DNA of 64,000 nucleotides from Staphylococcus pseudintermedius (GCF_001792775.2 NZ_MLGE02000010.1:1-64000); one strand, 5' to 3'. Counted from the stretch's first letter, positions 10,263 to 20,171 are shown. The notes: generated by a model from the sequence alone, not told the origin. Made by a program: numbers and translations.

Positions 10263-10805
10263 TTAAAAGTTTTTCACCTTTTGAAATCGTTGACGCCACA
10301 CTTTAATAAAATCAGGTGCAAATGGTCCCTTTTTCTGCTCAATCCATTGTTGTAAAATATCAACATTGCGTCTTAAAATCATATCAATATCTTTTGGATA
10401 ATTCATTTGATTCATATGTTGTTCGTACTCATCTTCATCTAATAAATGATATTTGCCATTTGGATAAACTTTAATATCTAAATCATAATCGATATATTTT
10501 AAAGCTTCTTCATCACAAACAAAAGGCGACGATAAGTTACAATAATAATAAACGCCATCTTCACGAAACATACAAATGACATTAAACCAATATTCTGAAT
10601 GGAAATAGACAATTGCAGGCTCACGCGTTACCCATGTTCGGCCATCACTTTCGGTTACAAGCGTATGATCATTACCACCGATGACGACATCTGCTGTTCC
10701 TTTTAAAATTGTAGTTTCGGACCATACACGGTGTATATTGCCATCGTGTTTATAAGATTGAATTTTAATCGATTCCCCTTCTCGAGGTATACACGATTTG
10801 ACCAA
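10263..10805 (-). CDS. ntdp: DUF402 nucleoside tri-/diphosphatase (UPF0374)
   Basis: A 180-residue DUF402 protein almost identical in layout to the staphylococcal UPF0374 protein characterised as a nucleoside tri- and diphosphatase. Conserved stretches include [16 protein letters not shown] and [20 protein letters not shown], whose acidic residues bind divalent metal in the family. Translation starts at TTG 10805 after an AGGTGGTG site, as in relatives. It lies 65 bp downstream of mutY in the same direction. The physiological role is not settled. The call rests on full-length family resemblance. Confidence 0.85.
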   Translation of the reverse strand: MVKSCIPREGESIKIQSYKHDGNIHRVWSETTILKGTADVVIGGNDHTLVTESDGRTWVTREPAIVYFHSEYWFNVICMFREDGVYYYCNLSSPFVCDEEALKYIDYDLDIKVYPNGKYHLLDEDEYEQHMNQMNYPKDIDMILRRNVDILQQWIEQKKGPFAPDFIKVWRQRFQKVKNF

Positions 10806-10870
10806 CTTCTCACACCACCTTGTTAAAAATTCACCTCGTTATTATATCATATTCCATTCCTATTACTTAA

Positions 10871-11917
10871 TTATTCCGCTTCATTTATTGCGTTAAATAT
10901 TTTTGTCATCGGGACTGGAAAAGAGTAGTTATCCTTTTCAACGGATGCCATCCATCTTCTTCCATTTGCGACAACCGGTGCGACCGTTTCATCCACCGTT
11001 GCAGTATGTACAGTCAAATGCCATGTCAAATGTGTAAATTGATGTTTCACTTTCACTACATTTTTACGTTGAATCGTTAAATGATTGATGTCTAAGGTTG
11101 GTTCTATGTCTTCTTTCACACCATGTTCAATCATCGGAAACTGCCACATACCTTTGAGTAATGATGCTGTACGTTGTTCTATTAAAAAGTCTCCTGATTG
11201 ATTTTGAATGACATACACATCAAAGTTCAACGTTTTTTTCTTCAACTTTTTCGTTTTGACAGGACGTTCTAATACGGTCCCTTGTTCGTAGGATTCACAA
11301 TGCATTTGAACTGGACAGAATAGACAAAGTGGCGCTTTAGGTGTACACACAAGTGCACCTAACTCCATCATCGCTTGATTAAAATCACCTGATTGTTGTG
11401 CAACATAAGGCGCCAGCTCATTTTCATAAGCTTTTCTTGTCGACTGAAGCGCCGTATCACGTGTATCATCATTTAAACGAGACCATACACGAAAGACATT
11501 TCCATCCACTGTCGCTAACGGTAAATCAAAAGCAATACTCATCACAGCTGCTTGGGTGTATGGACCTACACCTTTCAAATTTAAAAATGTCTCTGGATGT
11601 TGTGGTACGCTTCCATCATGAAATGCGACGACTTCTTTGGCGGCAGTGTGAAAATTACGTGCACGACTATAGTATCCAAGACCCTCCCATAGTTTTAATA
11701 CATCGTCCTCATCTGCATTCGCCAAATCTTCAATTGTCGGAAACGCTTCAACAAAACGATGATAATAATCACGAACCGTATCGACTTGTGTTTGTTGTAA
11801 CATCACTTCACTAATCCAAATATAATAGGGATTTTTCGTTTCTCTCCAAGGCATTTGCCGTTGTTCCTTTTCAAACCATTCCAATAAATGTGGCTTGAAT
11901 GTAAGTTCATCTAACAT
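10871..11917 (-). CDS. mutY: A/G-specific adenine glycosylase MutY
   Basis: A 348-residue base-excision repair glycosylase that removes adenine mispaired with 8-oxoguanine. The catalytic glutamate lies in ISEVMLQQTQV (E37), the helix-hairpin-helix is LKGVGPYTQAAV, and the catalytic aspartate is in ATVDGNVFRVWSRL. The iron-sulfur loop has the spacing C-x6-C-x2-C-x5-C. The C-terminal third is the NUDIX-like 8-oxoG recognition domain. ATG 11917 has a GGAG site. It is divergent from the hydrolase gene at 12008. Confidence 0.95.
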   Translation of the reverse strand: MLDELTFKPHLLEWFEKEQRQMPWRETKNPYYIWISEVMLQQTQVDTVRDYYHRFVEAFPTIEDLANADEDDVLKLWEGLGYYSRARNFHTAAKEVVAFHDGSVPQHPETFLNLKGVGPYTQAAVMSIAFDLPLATVDGNVFRVWSRLNDDTRDTALQSTRKAYENELAPYVAQQSGDFNQAMMELGALVCTPKAPLCLFCPVQMHCESYEQGTVLERPVKTKKLKKKTLNFDVYVIQNQSGDFLIEQRTASLLKGMWQFPMIEHGVKEDIEPTLDINHLTIQRKNVVKVKHQFTHLTWHLTVHTATVDETVAPVVANGRRWMASVEKDNYSFPVPMTKIFNAINEAE

Positions 11918-12007
11918 TTCAATTCTCCTTGCATATATTAATGATTTTCGTTCATTTCAATAATCGACTATAATAAAGTTACGTTATATTGAAAAGAGTG
12001 AGACATT

Positions 12008-12985
12008 ATGGATACAGCCACACACATCGCGATAGGCGTTGGACTTACAGCAATCGCAACGACGGATGCTGCTATGAGCGGAAACTTCGCTGCAACAGCA
12101 ACCGTACTGATTGCAGGTTCTTTAATTCCTGATAGTGATACTGTACTAAAATTAAAAGATAATGCAACATATATTTCAAATCATAGAGGCATTACACATT
12201 CTATTCCTTTTACTTTACTTTGGCCATTATTGTTAACTTTACTGGTCTATAGCCTTTTCAAACATGTCGATCCCTTACATGTTTGGTTATGGGCACAACT
12301 CGCCGTCTTTCTCCATGTGTTTGTTGATATTTTCAACTCATATGGTACACAAGCATTACGGCCCTTTTCGAATAAATGGATTCAATTGAGTGTCATTAAT
12401 ACATTTGATCCGATTATTTTTGCGATTTTGCTCGTCGGTATCGCCATTTGGGCCATCGGTGTACACCCTTATATTGTGTTTATTCCAATGTTAATTGTCC
12501 TCATTGTATATTATATTTTAAGATTTCAAATGCGCAGTTGGTTAAAAAAACAAGCTTTAAATCAAGTGGAACATCTCGGCACACCAATTAAAGTTTTTGT
12601 AGCACCGACCCTTCGTTTTATGCAATGGCGTATCGCAATCCAAACTGAAAAACACGATTATGTCGGTCGCAGTTATGGACGTAATATTGTGTTTAGTGAC
12701 AAGGTAGAACGTCAGCCTTTTCCAAGTAATGCAATCATGAAATATGCACAATATGATAAAAATGTGAAAGCTTTTCTGAACTTTTCTTCCATTTATCGTT
12801 GGCATGTGAGACAAGTTGATTCTTATACGACTGAGCTGCGATTTATTGATTTGCGTTATTTGAAGGATGGGCATTATCAGTTTGTGGCGATTTTGCATCT
12901 TGATCAAGAGATGAAGGTGAAGCATTCGTATACAGGGTGGGTGTTTAGTGAGGAGAAGTTATTGAGAAAATTACTCACTCATTAA
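12008..12985 (+). CDS. Membrane metal-dependent hydrolase (YdjM/DUF457 family)
   Basis: A 325-residue integral membrane protein. The N-terminal part carries the signatures MDTATHIAIGVGL, IPDSD and NHRGITHS, whose His and Asp residues define the LexA-regulated, membrane-bound metal-dependent hydrolase family (YdjM/YbcI). Four to five hydrophobic segments follow to about residue 180. The C-terminal 140 residues are soluble and likely cytoplasmic. The substrate is unknown. The gene is monocistronic, divergent from mutY, and followed by a repeat-rich gap. Confidence 0.8.
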   Translation: MDTATHIAIGVGLTAIATTDAAMSGNFAATATVLIAGSLIPDSDTVLKLKDNATYISNHRGITHSIPFTLLWPLLLTLLVYSLFKHVDPLHVWLWAQLAVFLHVFVDIFNSYGTQALRPFSNKWIQLSVINTFDPIIFAILLVGIAIWAIGVHPYIVFIPMLIVLIVYYILRFQMRSWLKKQALNQVEHLGTPIKVFVAPTLRFMQWRIAIQTEKHDYVGRSYGRNIVFSDKVERQPFPSNAIMKYAQYDKNVKAFLNFSSIYRWHVRQVDSYTTELRFIDLRYLKDGHYQFVAILHLDQEMKVKHSYTGWVFSEEKLLRKLLTH

Positions 12986-13088
12986 TTCAGCGTGATGATA
13001 TACTATAACGATTTAACTGGTTTTACTCCAATCAAACCTTAGATTGCAACACGATGCTGCAGTTTTTAAAATTATTTAGCCTTTATGG

Positions 13089-13230
13089 GTTGCACGCTTT
13101 AGACTCGTCTTCCTAGGCGCTGAAACTTCAACTAACAAACGTTTTTAATTTTACTGTTACATTCATGAAAGCGATAGTGGATTATTTGTTTCAGCTGATA
13201 CCTCAGGAGTCTCGCCTAGCTTTGCTCCCC
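13089..13230 (+). repeat. Core palindromic repeat module (ATTGCC family), solo copy
   Basis: From TTGCACGCTTTAGACTCG to AGGAGTCTCGCCTAGCTTTG. It shares with the other copies the blocks TTCCTAGGCGCTGAAACTTC, ACTGTTACATTCATGAAAGC and CAGCTGATACCTCAGGAGTC. Its ends are diverged. Outside it, AACACGATGCTGC (from about 13038) and GCAGCGTCGTT (about 13256-13266) form an outer inverted pair. Nothing else is visible in the gap 12986-13405. Confidence 0.7.
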
Positions 13231-13405
13231 TTAAAGGCTTTTTATTGTTTTATCGCAGCGTCGTTCTGTTATCTGATATGTTTCTTAAACTGAATAAATG
13301 CACTAATTATCATTAATTAATCACTTGTATTCATGGTGCTTCATATCTCCTTCACCTTAGCGTTAAAATGTGTTTCCTAGCCCTTACCGCTTCAAAACCA
13401 TCAAA

Positions 13406-13452
13406 CAAAAAAGCTGTGTGCAACGATGAGATGTCGTTGTTTCACAGCTTTT
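13406..13452 (-). terminator. Terminator of the TagGH-like operon
   Basis: The arms AAAGCTGTGTGCAACGA (13410-13426) and TCGTTGTTTCACAGCTTT form a long stem. On the minus strand it ends in TTTTTTG. It immediately follows the permease stop codon. Confidence 0.88.
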
Positions 13453-13455
13453 GGT

Positions 13456-14259
13456 TTATTCGGCTTTTTCTTTTTGTACTTTTGATTGATGGTGTTCGTT
13501 TGGTCTTAATTGTGAGACATAATCTTTTAATGCATAACAAAATACAATCATCAATCCAATGAAACACATGAAATAAAAATGATAACCGAGATGATTCATG
13601 GCTTCATGGCCAACGATGACAGCTTGTTGCATGCCATTGACTAGATAATACATCGGGTTCAGCATCATCACATGTGTCACCCAGCCGTTACTATTAGGTG
13701 GAATATAAAGGATAGGCACGAGTAAAAACGTCAAAATCACAATCAATGTAAAGACACGGTCTAACTTTGGATAGAGCACATACACTAAACCAAGTAAAAA
13801 TGACATGATGACAATAAAAACAAACGACATCGCACTATAAAAGAATACGCCTACCCACGTCGTATCAGTATTCAATGGTTTTAACCAAGCCATGACAGTC
13901 ATTAAAACAGTTAATATTATGGTATGCATGCCGCTCGACAAAACAATATGGAAAAATGGACTCATATTAAAGTGACGCGTCACATAATAATCTCTAGGAA
14001 AGAAGCGGTAATGGATATAAATCGCAACCCATATGACACCAAAAGCGACTAGCCCTGTCAGTCGATAATCAAAAGTCGCTTGTGTCACTTCCACGATATC
14101 TAAAAAATAAAAAGCTATTGCGGTTAAAACCATTAAACCAAATGCAATTAAAAAAGTTAATGCTGTCCATTTGCGATGTTTTTGAAGGCGATATTTACTG
14201 TGTCTAAACAATCTCGTTCGATTATGAAAAAAATGAATTAAGTTTTCTAACACGCTCAT
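13456..14259 (-). CDS. ABC-2 type permease, TagG-like
   Basis: A 267-residue integral membrane protein with six predicted hydrophobic segments. Its layout is that of ABC-2 permeases of polysaccharide and teichoic-acid exporters (TagG/TarG). It directly follows the ATPase-like gene at 14263: the TAG stop and the ATG start are 0-1 bp apart, implying translational coupling. The partner ATPase has degenerate catalytic motifs, so whether the pair is an active exporter is open. It is not the canonical tarGH pair, whose ATPase is intact and which lies in the tar cluster in S. aureus. Confidence 0.7.
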   Translation of the reverse strand: MSVLENLIHFFHNRTRLFRHSKYRLQKHRKWTALTFLIAFGLMVLTAIAFYFLDIVEVTQATFDYRLTGLVAFGVIWVAIYIHYRFFPRDYYVTRHFNMSPFFHIVLSSGMHTIILTVLMTVMAWLKPLNTDTTWVGVFFYSAMSFVFIVIMSFLLGLVYVLYPKLDRVFTLIVILTFLLVPILYIPPNSNGWVTHVMMLNPMYYLVNGMQQAVIVGHEAMNHLGYHFYFMCFIGLMIVFCYALKDYVSQLRPNEHHQSKVQKEKAE

Positions 14260-14262
14260 CAC

Positions 14263-15792
14263 CTACAATTCGATATAAATCCATTTGGAATGTTTAAGAT
14301 CGGCAATGAAATAACCTGAATCTGTTTTGCTCATCCAAATATCGGTTTTAATATTAAATTCATCTTTAAATTTGTCTTGCTTCACGATTGGAAATGTAAA
14401 GCCGAGTAAATGATCGCGGTCATCAAACAACATTGAAATCGGCTGTTCGACAATCGGCTCTACAAATCGTTGTTCATGTTCTGGCACAAGTGTTTCATTC
14501 ACCTTTTTATGTGATTTATGGAGTGCACTGTTAAAGTAATCGACAAAGTTAATATAGTTGTCTTTCATATAAGGTTCTAACTGTTTACGATCGACTTCTT
14601 TATAAAGTGCTGCTGGATTTAAATAAAGGAATTTGTCTTTGTTTGCTTTATAACTTTTGCCATCCACTTCAATACGGTACGCTGTTTTATTCTCACCCGT
14701 AATCGATGCGACTGTATAGTGCGGTAACTGTTCTTCTTTACCCTTATTGTCTAATGGCGTGATCGTCATTTCACTGTCGTTTACAATGCCATAAGCTAAT
14801 TTGTCCACATATGGATCAGATGTCGATTTCGAAATGGTCGCTTGGGTCACTAATGGTGCGCTTGCAATTTTGCCTAAGTTAGTAAAAATTAATACACCTG
14901 CCATGCACATACCAAGAAAAAACAGTGCCAACCAAGTCCATATTCGCGATAAAAAGGCTGGTGGTTGCGCATGACGATAACGTTCAATCCGTCTAAAATT
15001 ATATGTAAGCTCTGGCATGCGTGAACGATTGCGCTTCCAGTCTTCATCAAAGTGTTCTCGTTCTTCCGCTGTCGTTAACGATGCCATATCCCGTTGATGC
15101 GACAGAAAATAAGGCAATACTTGTTTAATCGAGCCTTCTTTACGTACTTGACCGTGTGAAATCCATGCTAAATAGTTACTCACAGCTTTCACTTTTTCGA
15201 CATCATTGTCAATCGCAATCCAAGTCCATTCGCGGTCGATATAATCTTCTACCATTACTTTTGCTTTTTCAAAAAATCCTTCATCTAAATCACTCAATAT
15301 ATGACTTAGAATGACAATTTTTGCTTCTGATGCGCGTGCTAAGCTGAATAACAACTGCGCATATTGTGCATCTGTTAAGTCTTTGACCCGTTCATCTTGT
15401 ACAGCTTCTAAATGTGCATACTTAATGACTTGTGTAGCTTTATGTTCAGGTGCATCGTAAGGAAACAGTTGAATGACATCTTTTACATAGTCCATCACTA
15501 GAATATTTTCAACTGATTTTTGATTCATATTCGCATAAAACATTGATGCAGCACGTGCGATTCTTCCTTTATCGGGTTCGACAGTCCCAGCTAAAATTTC
15601 ACCGATTAATGATTTAGATGATTCAGCCTCACCAATAATCCCTAGCGCTTCACCTTCATAAATATGCAGAGAAATATTGTTCAACTCAATATCTTCTGGT
15701 TGATAACTAAAAGGTTTAAGCACATTTTGCTTTTTTTGATTACGATAATAATGTGTGACATTAATCATCTTCAAGACAATTGAACTACCCAT
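14263..15792 (-). CDS. TagH-like protein with degenerate ABC ATPase domain fused to a membrane and extracellular domain
   Basis: A 509-residue protein. Residues 1-230 align in layout with an ABC ATPase, but each catalytic motif is altered: the P-loop reads GEAESSKS (54-61) instead of GxxGxGKS, the signature reads LTDAQ (139-143), and the Walker B region reads KIVILSHILSDLD with no Asp-Glu pair. One transmembrane helix lies at about 285-305, followed by a 200-residue extracellular domain. ATPase-TM-extracellular fusions are typical of TagH. It is coupled to the permease at 13456. ATP hydrolysis looks unlikely, so a structural or regulatory role is possible. No frameshift was seen. Confidence 0.72.
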   Translation of the reverse strand: MGSSIVLKMINVTHYYRNQKKQNVLKPFSYQPEDIELNNISLHIYEGEALGIIGEAESSKSLIGEILAGTVEPDKGRIARAASMFYANMNQKSVENILVMDYVKDVIQLFPYDAPEHKATQVIKYAHLEAVQDERVKDLTDAQYAQLLFSLARASEAKIVILSHILSDLDEGFFEKAKVMVEDYIDREWTWIAIDNDVEKVKAVSNYLAWISHGQVRKEGSIKQVLPYFLSHQRDMASLTTAEEREHFDEDWKRNRSRMPELTYNFRRIERYRHAQPPAFLSRIWTWLALFFLGMCMAGVLIFTNLGKIASAPLVTQATISKSTSDPYVDKLAYGIVNDSEMTITPLDNKGKEEQLPHYTVASITGENKTAYRIEVDGKSYKANKDKFLYLNPAALYKEVDRKQLEPYMKDNYINFVDYFNSALHKSHKKVNETLVPEHEQRFVEPIVEQPISMLFDDRDHLLGFTFPIVKQDKFKDEFNIKTDIWMSKTDSGYFIADLKHSKWIYIEL

Positions 15793-15807
15793 GCGCTAAA
15801 GTCCCTT

Positions 15808-16122
15808 CTATATTTGTAATAATGAAATTGGTAAACCTTCTTCAGCTTCCGCCCCATTAATGCGATAGCCCCATGCGAATACCCCTTTGAGACGTTCGAC
15901 TTTAAAATAATTGCCTGTGCCATCTTTAAGGCGATAAATTTTACCAAGTTCAATTTCATTCGTGTCGATTAAATAACTCTCTGCAATAACTACTTTATTC
16001 GCATAAACATCATATTCATTCATGATGCCGTTCATTTCAGCTTTTCGCATTTTCTCTTTACTCGTCTGGATAACATGTAAAATTTCTTGTCTATCCATGT
16101 CGCTTAATCGTTTTTCAATCAT
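15808..16122 (-). CDS. yfhH: YfhH family protein (DUF1811)
   Basis: A 104-residue cytoplasmic protein. An N-terminal helical half (MIEKRLSDMDRQEIL) is followed by a small beta domain containing GKIYRLKDGTGNYFKVERL. This matches the YfhH/DUF1811 family, which accompanies recX in Bacillus and Staphylococcus. The start is taken as ATG 16122, which overlaps the recX stop by 8 bp, rather than the GTG at 16134. No biochemical function is known for the family. Confidence 0.8.
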   Translation of the reverse strand: MIEKRLSDMDRQEILHVIQTSKEKMRKAEMNGIMNEYDVYANKVVIAESYLIDTNEIELGKIYRLKDGTGNYFKVERLKGVFAWGYRINGAEAEEGLPISLLQI

Positions 16123-16918
16123 GATCAATACCACTTTCTGTCAGTTTTCGTTGGATATCGTCATACGGATACCCTTTTCTTAGTAATGCCTCAACCGTTT
16201 TCATATATAAAGGCTTTCCTTCATATTTCTTCTGATATTTATTATAGACTTTCTCTAAATCCCGTTGCAATAAATTATCCACAGTTTCTGGGTCCTGTTT
16301 AAAATCTAATGCATCCATCACTTTAAATATCGTGTCTAGGGTGAATCCTTTTTGTTGTAGGGATTGTTGTACTTTCACCTTTACTTTTGAGGGAGGTCCT
16401 TTTTTTTGATTCATTATTTTTTGACCAATGTCTACTATGCTTTCGAATGGTTGTTCCTCTTCGTATACACGGACGCCTTCTTCTATCAAATCCGCTTCAA
16501 TTCCTGCTTGATGTAGCTTTTGACGAAATACTTCCGGTCCTTTATCCGTTGTTCGTAGCATCGTGTTTTTTAAACTGATCATATAATCGCGGTGATCAAT
16601 GAGTTTAAGTCGCTCACAATAAGCAATGGCTTCGTGAATGATGTCTTCTTCATAACCTTCTTTTCTTAGCTGTGTGGCGATTTCTTTACGTGTTCTTTTG
16701 CGATAGGACAAATATTGAATGGCATGATTGTTCGCTTGCTGTTGATATTCACGTTGGGCCAATGATTTAAGTTCATCTATGTCCAGTTCATCGCCCTTTT
16801 TAATATTAAACGCCACCAACGTATCTATTGAAATGCCGATCGCAAATTCATTATCAATATAAATGTTAAAACGTTCATGATTATTTTTTTGCACTTCAAT
16901 TTTAGTAATTTTTGACAT
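16115..16918 (-). CDS. recX: Recombination regulator RecX
   Basis: A 267-residue three-helix-repeat protein of the long Gram-positive RecX type. RecX binds RecA filaments and modulates homologous recombination and the SOS response. Tandem RecX motifs are visible, for example LSYRKRTRKEIATQLRKEGY near residue 70 and the C-terminal TVEALLRKGYPYDDIQRKL. It lies between mgt upstream and yfhH downstream, the same order as in S. aureus, and is separated from mgt by a terminator. A GGGGTG ribosome binding site precedes ATG 16918. Confidence 0.92.
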   Translation of the reverse strand: MSKITKIEVQKNNHERFNIYIDNEFAIGISIDTLVAFNIKKGDELDIDELKSLAQREYQQQANNHAIQYLSYRKRTRKEIATQLRKEGYEEDIIHEAIAYCERLKLIDHRDYMISLKNTMLRTTDKGPEVFRQKLHQAGIEADLIEEGVRVYEEEQPFESIVDIGQKIMNQKKGPPSKVKVKVQQSLQQKGFTLDTIFKVMDALDFKQDPETVDNLLQRDLEKVYNKYQKKYEGKPLYMKTVEALLRKGYPYDDIQRKLTESGIDHD

Positions 16919-16938
16919 CGTTTCACCCCTTTAAATAA

Positions 16939-16992
16939 GAAAAAGAGTAGAGCTCAAATCTAAAAATATAATTAGATTCCAATGCTCTACCC
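16939..16992 (-). terminator. mgt terminator
   Basis: The arms GTAGAGC (16947-16953) and GCTCTAC (16984-16990) enclose a second stem AATCTAA/TTAGATT. On the minus strand it is followed by TCTTTTTC. It lies between mgt and recX. Confidence 0.82.
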
Positions 16993-17102
16993 CACTCTGT
17001 TGACAGCGTCGTGACCGGCATTAAAGTTTGTGCAGTGATAGAAATCGCAAATTGTCTCGTTTTCCTCAACACTTCATGTCCTTATTATGCCATATTCATA
17101 CA

Positions 17103-17900
17103 TTAAGCACCAAGTTGTTGCAACGCTTCTGTATATTGTTGTTCATTGATAAATTCTTGTTGTTTCATTTTTTCTAACGTCATTTTCGTACGATTAATAA
17201 ATGAAGGTGACATGTCATTCACATTGTACACGGAAGGCGCATTCACCTTACTTGCTAATATGGCACTTTGTAATACTGTAATATGCGGTAATGTGTAATT
17301 TTGTTCATTTGTTGTGACACCAAAATAATCATTCGCAGCAGATTCAATTGTATAATGATTGTCGCCATAATAAATATTATTCATATAGTAGCTTAAAATT
17401 TCATCTTTGTCGTAATACCGCTCAATCCGTTTAGCGACAAACATTTCTTTCAACTTACGCGTCACGGTCTGTTGGTTATCATAATAATAATTTTTTGCAA
17501 GCTGCTGTGTAATCGTACTCCCACCTTGTAAACGATCACGGTCACGCACCGATGCAAAAATCGCACGTAAACTTCCTCGATAATCTACACCTGAATGTTT
17601 GTAAAAACGACGATCTTCTACAGCGATAAATGCCCCTTTTGTATAATCTGGCATTTGTGAAGCACTGACATAACTACTTTTTTGTTCAATACTTTTTAAT
17701 TCATCTATGTCCGCGCGCTGTGCCATAAAATACATCGCACCAATAAATAATGCACCTGCTAATACAATTAACATCAATAACGTGCGAAAAATACGGCGTG
17801 GCTTTTGTTTCTTCGGCGGTTGTCCGACAGGTTGATAATACGTATTGTGATGTGGTTCATTGTGCGGTGCAGGCTTGGCTATTCGGCCTCTTCTTTTCAT
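17103..17900 (-). CDS. mgt: Monofunctional peptidoglycan glycosyltransferase
   Basis: A 265-residue membrane-anchored GT51 glycosyltransferase that polymerises lipid II into glycan strands. A basic cytoplasmic N-terminus precedes a TM helix at about 39-60. The catalytic glutamate is E95 in [11 protein letters not shown], and the second signature is [12 protein letters not shown] (126-137). There is no transpeptidase domain, so it is the stand-alone SgtB/Mgt type. In S. aureus it belongs to the VraSR regulon; vraSR is encoded 10 kb away here, but I could not identify a VraR site with confidence. Confidence 0.94.
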   Translation of the reverse strand: MKRRGRIAKPAPHNEPHHNTYYQPVGQPPKKQKPRRIFRTLLMLIVLAGALFIGAMYFMAQRADIDELKSIEQKSSYVSASQMPDYTKGAFIAVEDRRFYKHSGVDYRGSLRAIFASVRDRDRLQGGSTITQQLAKNYYYDNQQTVTRKLKEMFVAKRIERYYDKDEILSYYMNNIYYGDNHYTIESAANDYFGVTTNEQNYTLPHITVLQSAILASKVNAPSVYNVNDMSPSFINRTKMTLEKMKQQEFINEQQYTEALQQLGA

Positions 17901-18100
17901 ATATGTGTGACCTACTTTCTCATATTAAATCACTTAATAATGTGAGTTTACCAAGTCCTTCAAAATTATGCTATATGTTTCGGCAAAAATCAGTCTGTAG
18001 AACGAGCTTGAGCACGAACATTGAAGATTGTTACTGAACGTGAAAAAATGGGTATGTAACTGTCATAAAGAGAATCAAAACAGAAGGAGTAATCATTATT

Positions 18101-19846
18101 ATGGGAAAAGTAAAAGCAAATATGGCGTTAGTAAGCGCATTAAAAGCATGGGATATTGACCATGTCTATGGGATACCAGGTGACTCTATCGATGCTGTTG
18201 TCGATGGATTAAAAGTAGCTGAAAACGACATTGACTTTATTCACGTACGACATGAAGAAGTCGCAAGTCTTGCAGCAGCCGCTTATACTAAATTAACTGG
18301 CAAAATTGCAGTTTCACTTGCAATCGGTGGACCTGGTGCCATCCATTTATTAAACGGGATGTACGATGCGAAAATGGACAATGTGCCACAACTTGTATTA
18401 TCAGGACAAGCAGACAGTCATAAACTAGGCACAAAAGCATTCCAAGAAGTGGACTTACCAAAATTATTTGAAGATGTTGCAGTTTACAACTATCAATTGA
18501 AAGAGAGTGATGCGACACGTATTTTCGAAATTGTTGACGAAGCGATTCGTACCGCATATCGTGAAAAAGGTGTTGCAGTGTTGACCTTACCAAACAACAT
18601 TTTAAATACAAAAGTTGAGGACAATTTTCCTACAGAAGTTGAACCTTACGTACCAGAACGTCGTCAACCTTTAAGCCACGAAATTCAACGCGCTGCACAG
18701 TTATTCAATGAAAGTAAGCGCCCTGTCATTTTAGTCGGTAAAGGGACAGACCATGCGAAAGCAGAAGTACGTGAATTCATTGAAAAAGGTAAAATTCCAA
18801 CTATCGTGACGTTGCCATCAAAAACGATTGTAGGCGATGACCATCCATACAATCTTGGTAACCTCGGTAAAATTGGTTCAAAACCTTCTTACCAAGCCAT
18901 GCAAAATGCGGACTTGCTCATTTTAGCAGGCACGAACTATCCGTATGTGGATTATTTACCGAAGAAAAACATACCAGCGATACAAATCGATGAAAATCCA
19001 GAAGCTATCGGTCACCGCTTTGATGTCGATGCACCTATCGTTGGGGACAGTCAATTGGCATTACGCGCATTGACAGACGCAATTCAACCTGTCGAAAAAC
19101 GATCATTCTTAAATGAAATGTTAGACCATCGTGAAACTTGGAAAGGTTGGATGACTGAAGATAAAAATAATGATGCTTCACCAATCCGTCCTGAACGATT
19201 GATGGATGCGATTAATAAAGTTATGACTGATGATACGGTCATTGCAGCTGACGTGGGCACATCAACTGTATGGTCAACACGGTACTTGAACTTAGGTGTG
19301 AACAACCACTTCATTATTTCAAGTTGGCTCGGTACAATGGGTTGTGCCCTTCCAACAGCTATCGCATCACGCATTGCTTTCCCTGGCCGCCAAGTGATTG
19401 GGATTACAGGTGACGGTGCGTTCGAAATGGTGATGCAAGACTTCTCAACAGCGGTGCAATACAATTTACCAATGGTGTTGTTCGTCCTTAATAACAGTGA
19501 ACTTTCATTTATTAAATATGAACAACAAGAAGCGGGTGAATTAGAGTACGGTATCGACTTTAGTGATATTGACTTCGCGAAATTTGCAGAAGCTTGTGGT
19601 GGTGTCGGTTACACATTAAAAGATCCGAAAGACATTGATTCAATCGTACAAACAGCAGTACAACAACACAAACCAACAATCGTTAATGTGTATGTAGATA
19701 AAAATGCTGCACCACTTCCAGGTAAAATCGTGCCTGAACAAGCGATAAATTATGCAAAATGGGCATACCGTAGCTTAACAGAAGACCGCAAATTTATTTT
19801 TAACGAAATGCCATCATTAACAACAGCAGTAAGACGTTTCTTATAA
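18101..19846 (+). CDS. cidC: Pyruvate oxidase (CidC/PoxB type)
   Basis: A 581-residue thiamine diphosphate and FAD enzyme that converts pyruvate to acetate or acetyl phosphate at the membrane. The three-domain architecture is complete: the N-terminal Pyr domain with the catalytic Glu in VRHEEVASLAA, the central FAD domain, and the PP domain with GDGAFEMVMQDF...NNSELSF. In S. aureus the orthologue lies in the cidABC cluster; here no cidA or cidB is adjacent. The neighbours are mgt (divergent) and a repeat-bearing gap. An AGAAGGAG site precedes ATG 18101. Confidence 0.9.
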   Translation: MGKVKANMALVSALKAWDIDHVYGIPGDSIDAVVDGLKVAENDIDFIHVRHEEVASLAAAAYTKLTGKIAVSLAIGGPGAIHLLNGMYDAKMDNVPQLVLSGQADSHKLGTKAFQEVDLPKLFEDVAVYNYQLKESDATRIFEIVDEAIRTAYREKGVAVLTLPNNILNTKVEDNFPTEVEPYVPERRQPLSHEIQRAAQLFNESKRPVILVGKGTDHAKAEVREFIEKGKIPTIVTLPSKTIVGDDHPYNLGNLGKIGSKPSYQAMQNADLLILAGTNYPYVDYLPKKNIPAIQIDENPEAIGHRFDVDAPIVGDSQLALRALTDAIQPVEKRSFLNEMLDHRETWKGWMTEDKNNDASPIRPERLMDAINKVMTDDTVIAADVGTSTVWSTRYLNLGVNNHFIISSWLGTMGCALPTAIASRIAFPGRQVIGITGDGAFEMVMQDFSTAVQYNLPMVLFVLNNSELSFIKYEQQEAGELEYGIDFSDIDFAKFAEACGGVGYTLKDPKDIDSIVQTAVQQHKPTIVNVYVDKNAAPLPGKIVPEQAINYAKWAYRSLTEDRKFIFNEMPSLTTAVRRFL

Positions 19847-19857
19847 GCACATTCAAG

Positions 19858-19891
19858 CAGCATAGGTGAAATCACCTGTGCTGTTTTTTTA
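19858..19891 (+). terminator. cidC terminator
   Basis: CAGCATAGGTGA (19858-19869) pairs with TCACCTGTGCTG (19872-19883), followed by seven Ts. Confidence 0.92.
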
Positions 19892-20171
19892 CCGTTTTCA
19901 ACTGTTACGTTCAAATGTAAGTTTAAGACATTTTGAGGCAATGTAAATTGTAAAAATTTCATATTCAGACGACTCAATCCAAATATAAAAATCGGCAATG
20001 CAAAGTGATTTCCATCAATTAAAATAAATGAGAAGTGTAAACACTTAATATACTTTCCCTTCGTATTACGACCATTCTCACATTCGAAGTTTCACTTGAA
20101 ATTGTAATCATAGAAATTAAGAACTGCGAGTGCTAAAGACGTTCGCTTTCTATTACAACACAATTCATTTT

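Noticed and set aside
9949..10266. 105-codon plus-strand open frame
   Set aside because: It lies inside the long composite repeat, has no ribosome binding site, and its sequence follows the repeat consensus rather than any protein.
11398..11814. 138-codon plus-strand open frame inside mutY
   Set aside because: It is antisense to well-conserved MutY motifs, has no ribosome binding site, and is a shadow of the real gene.
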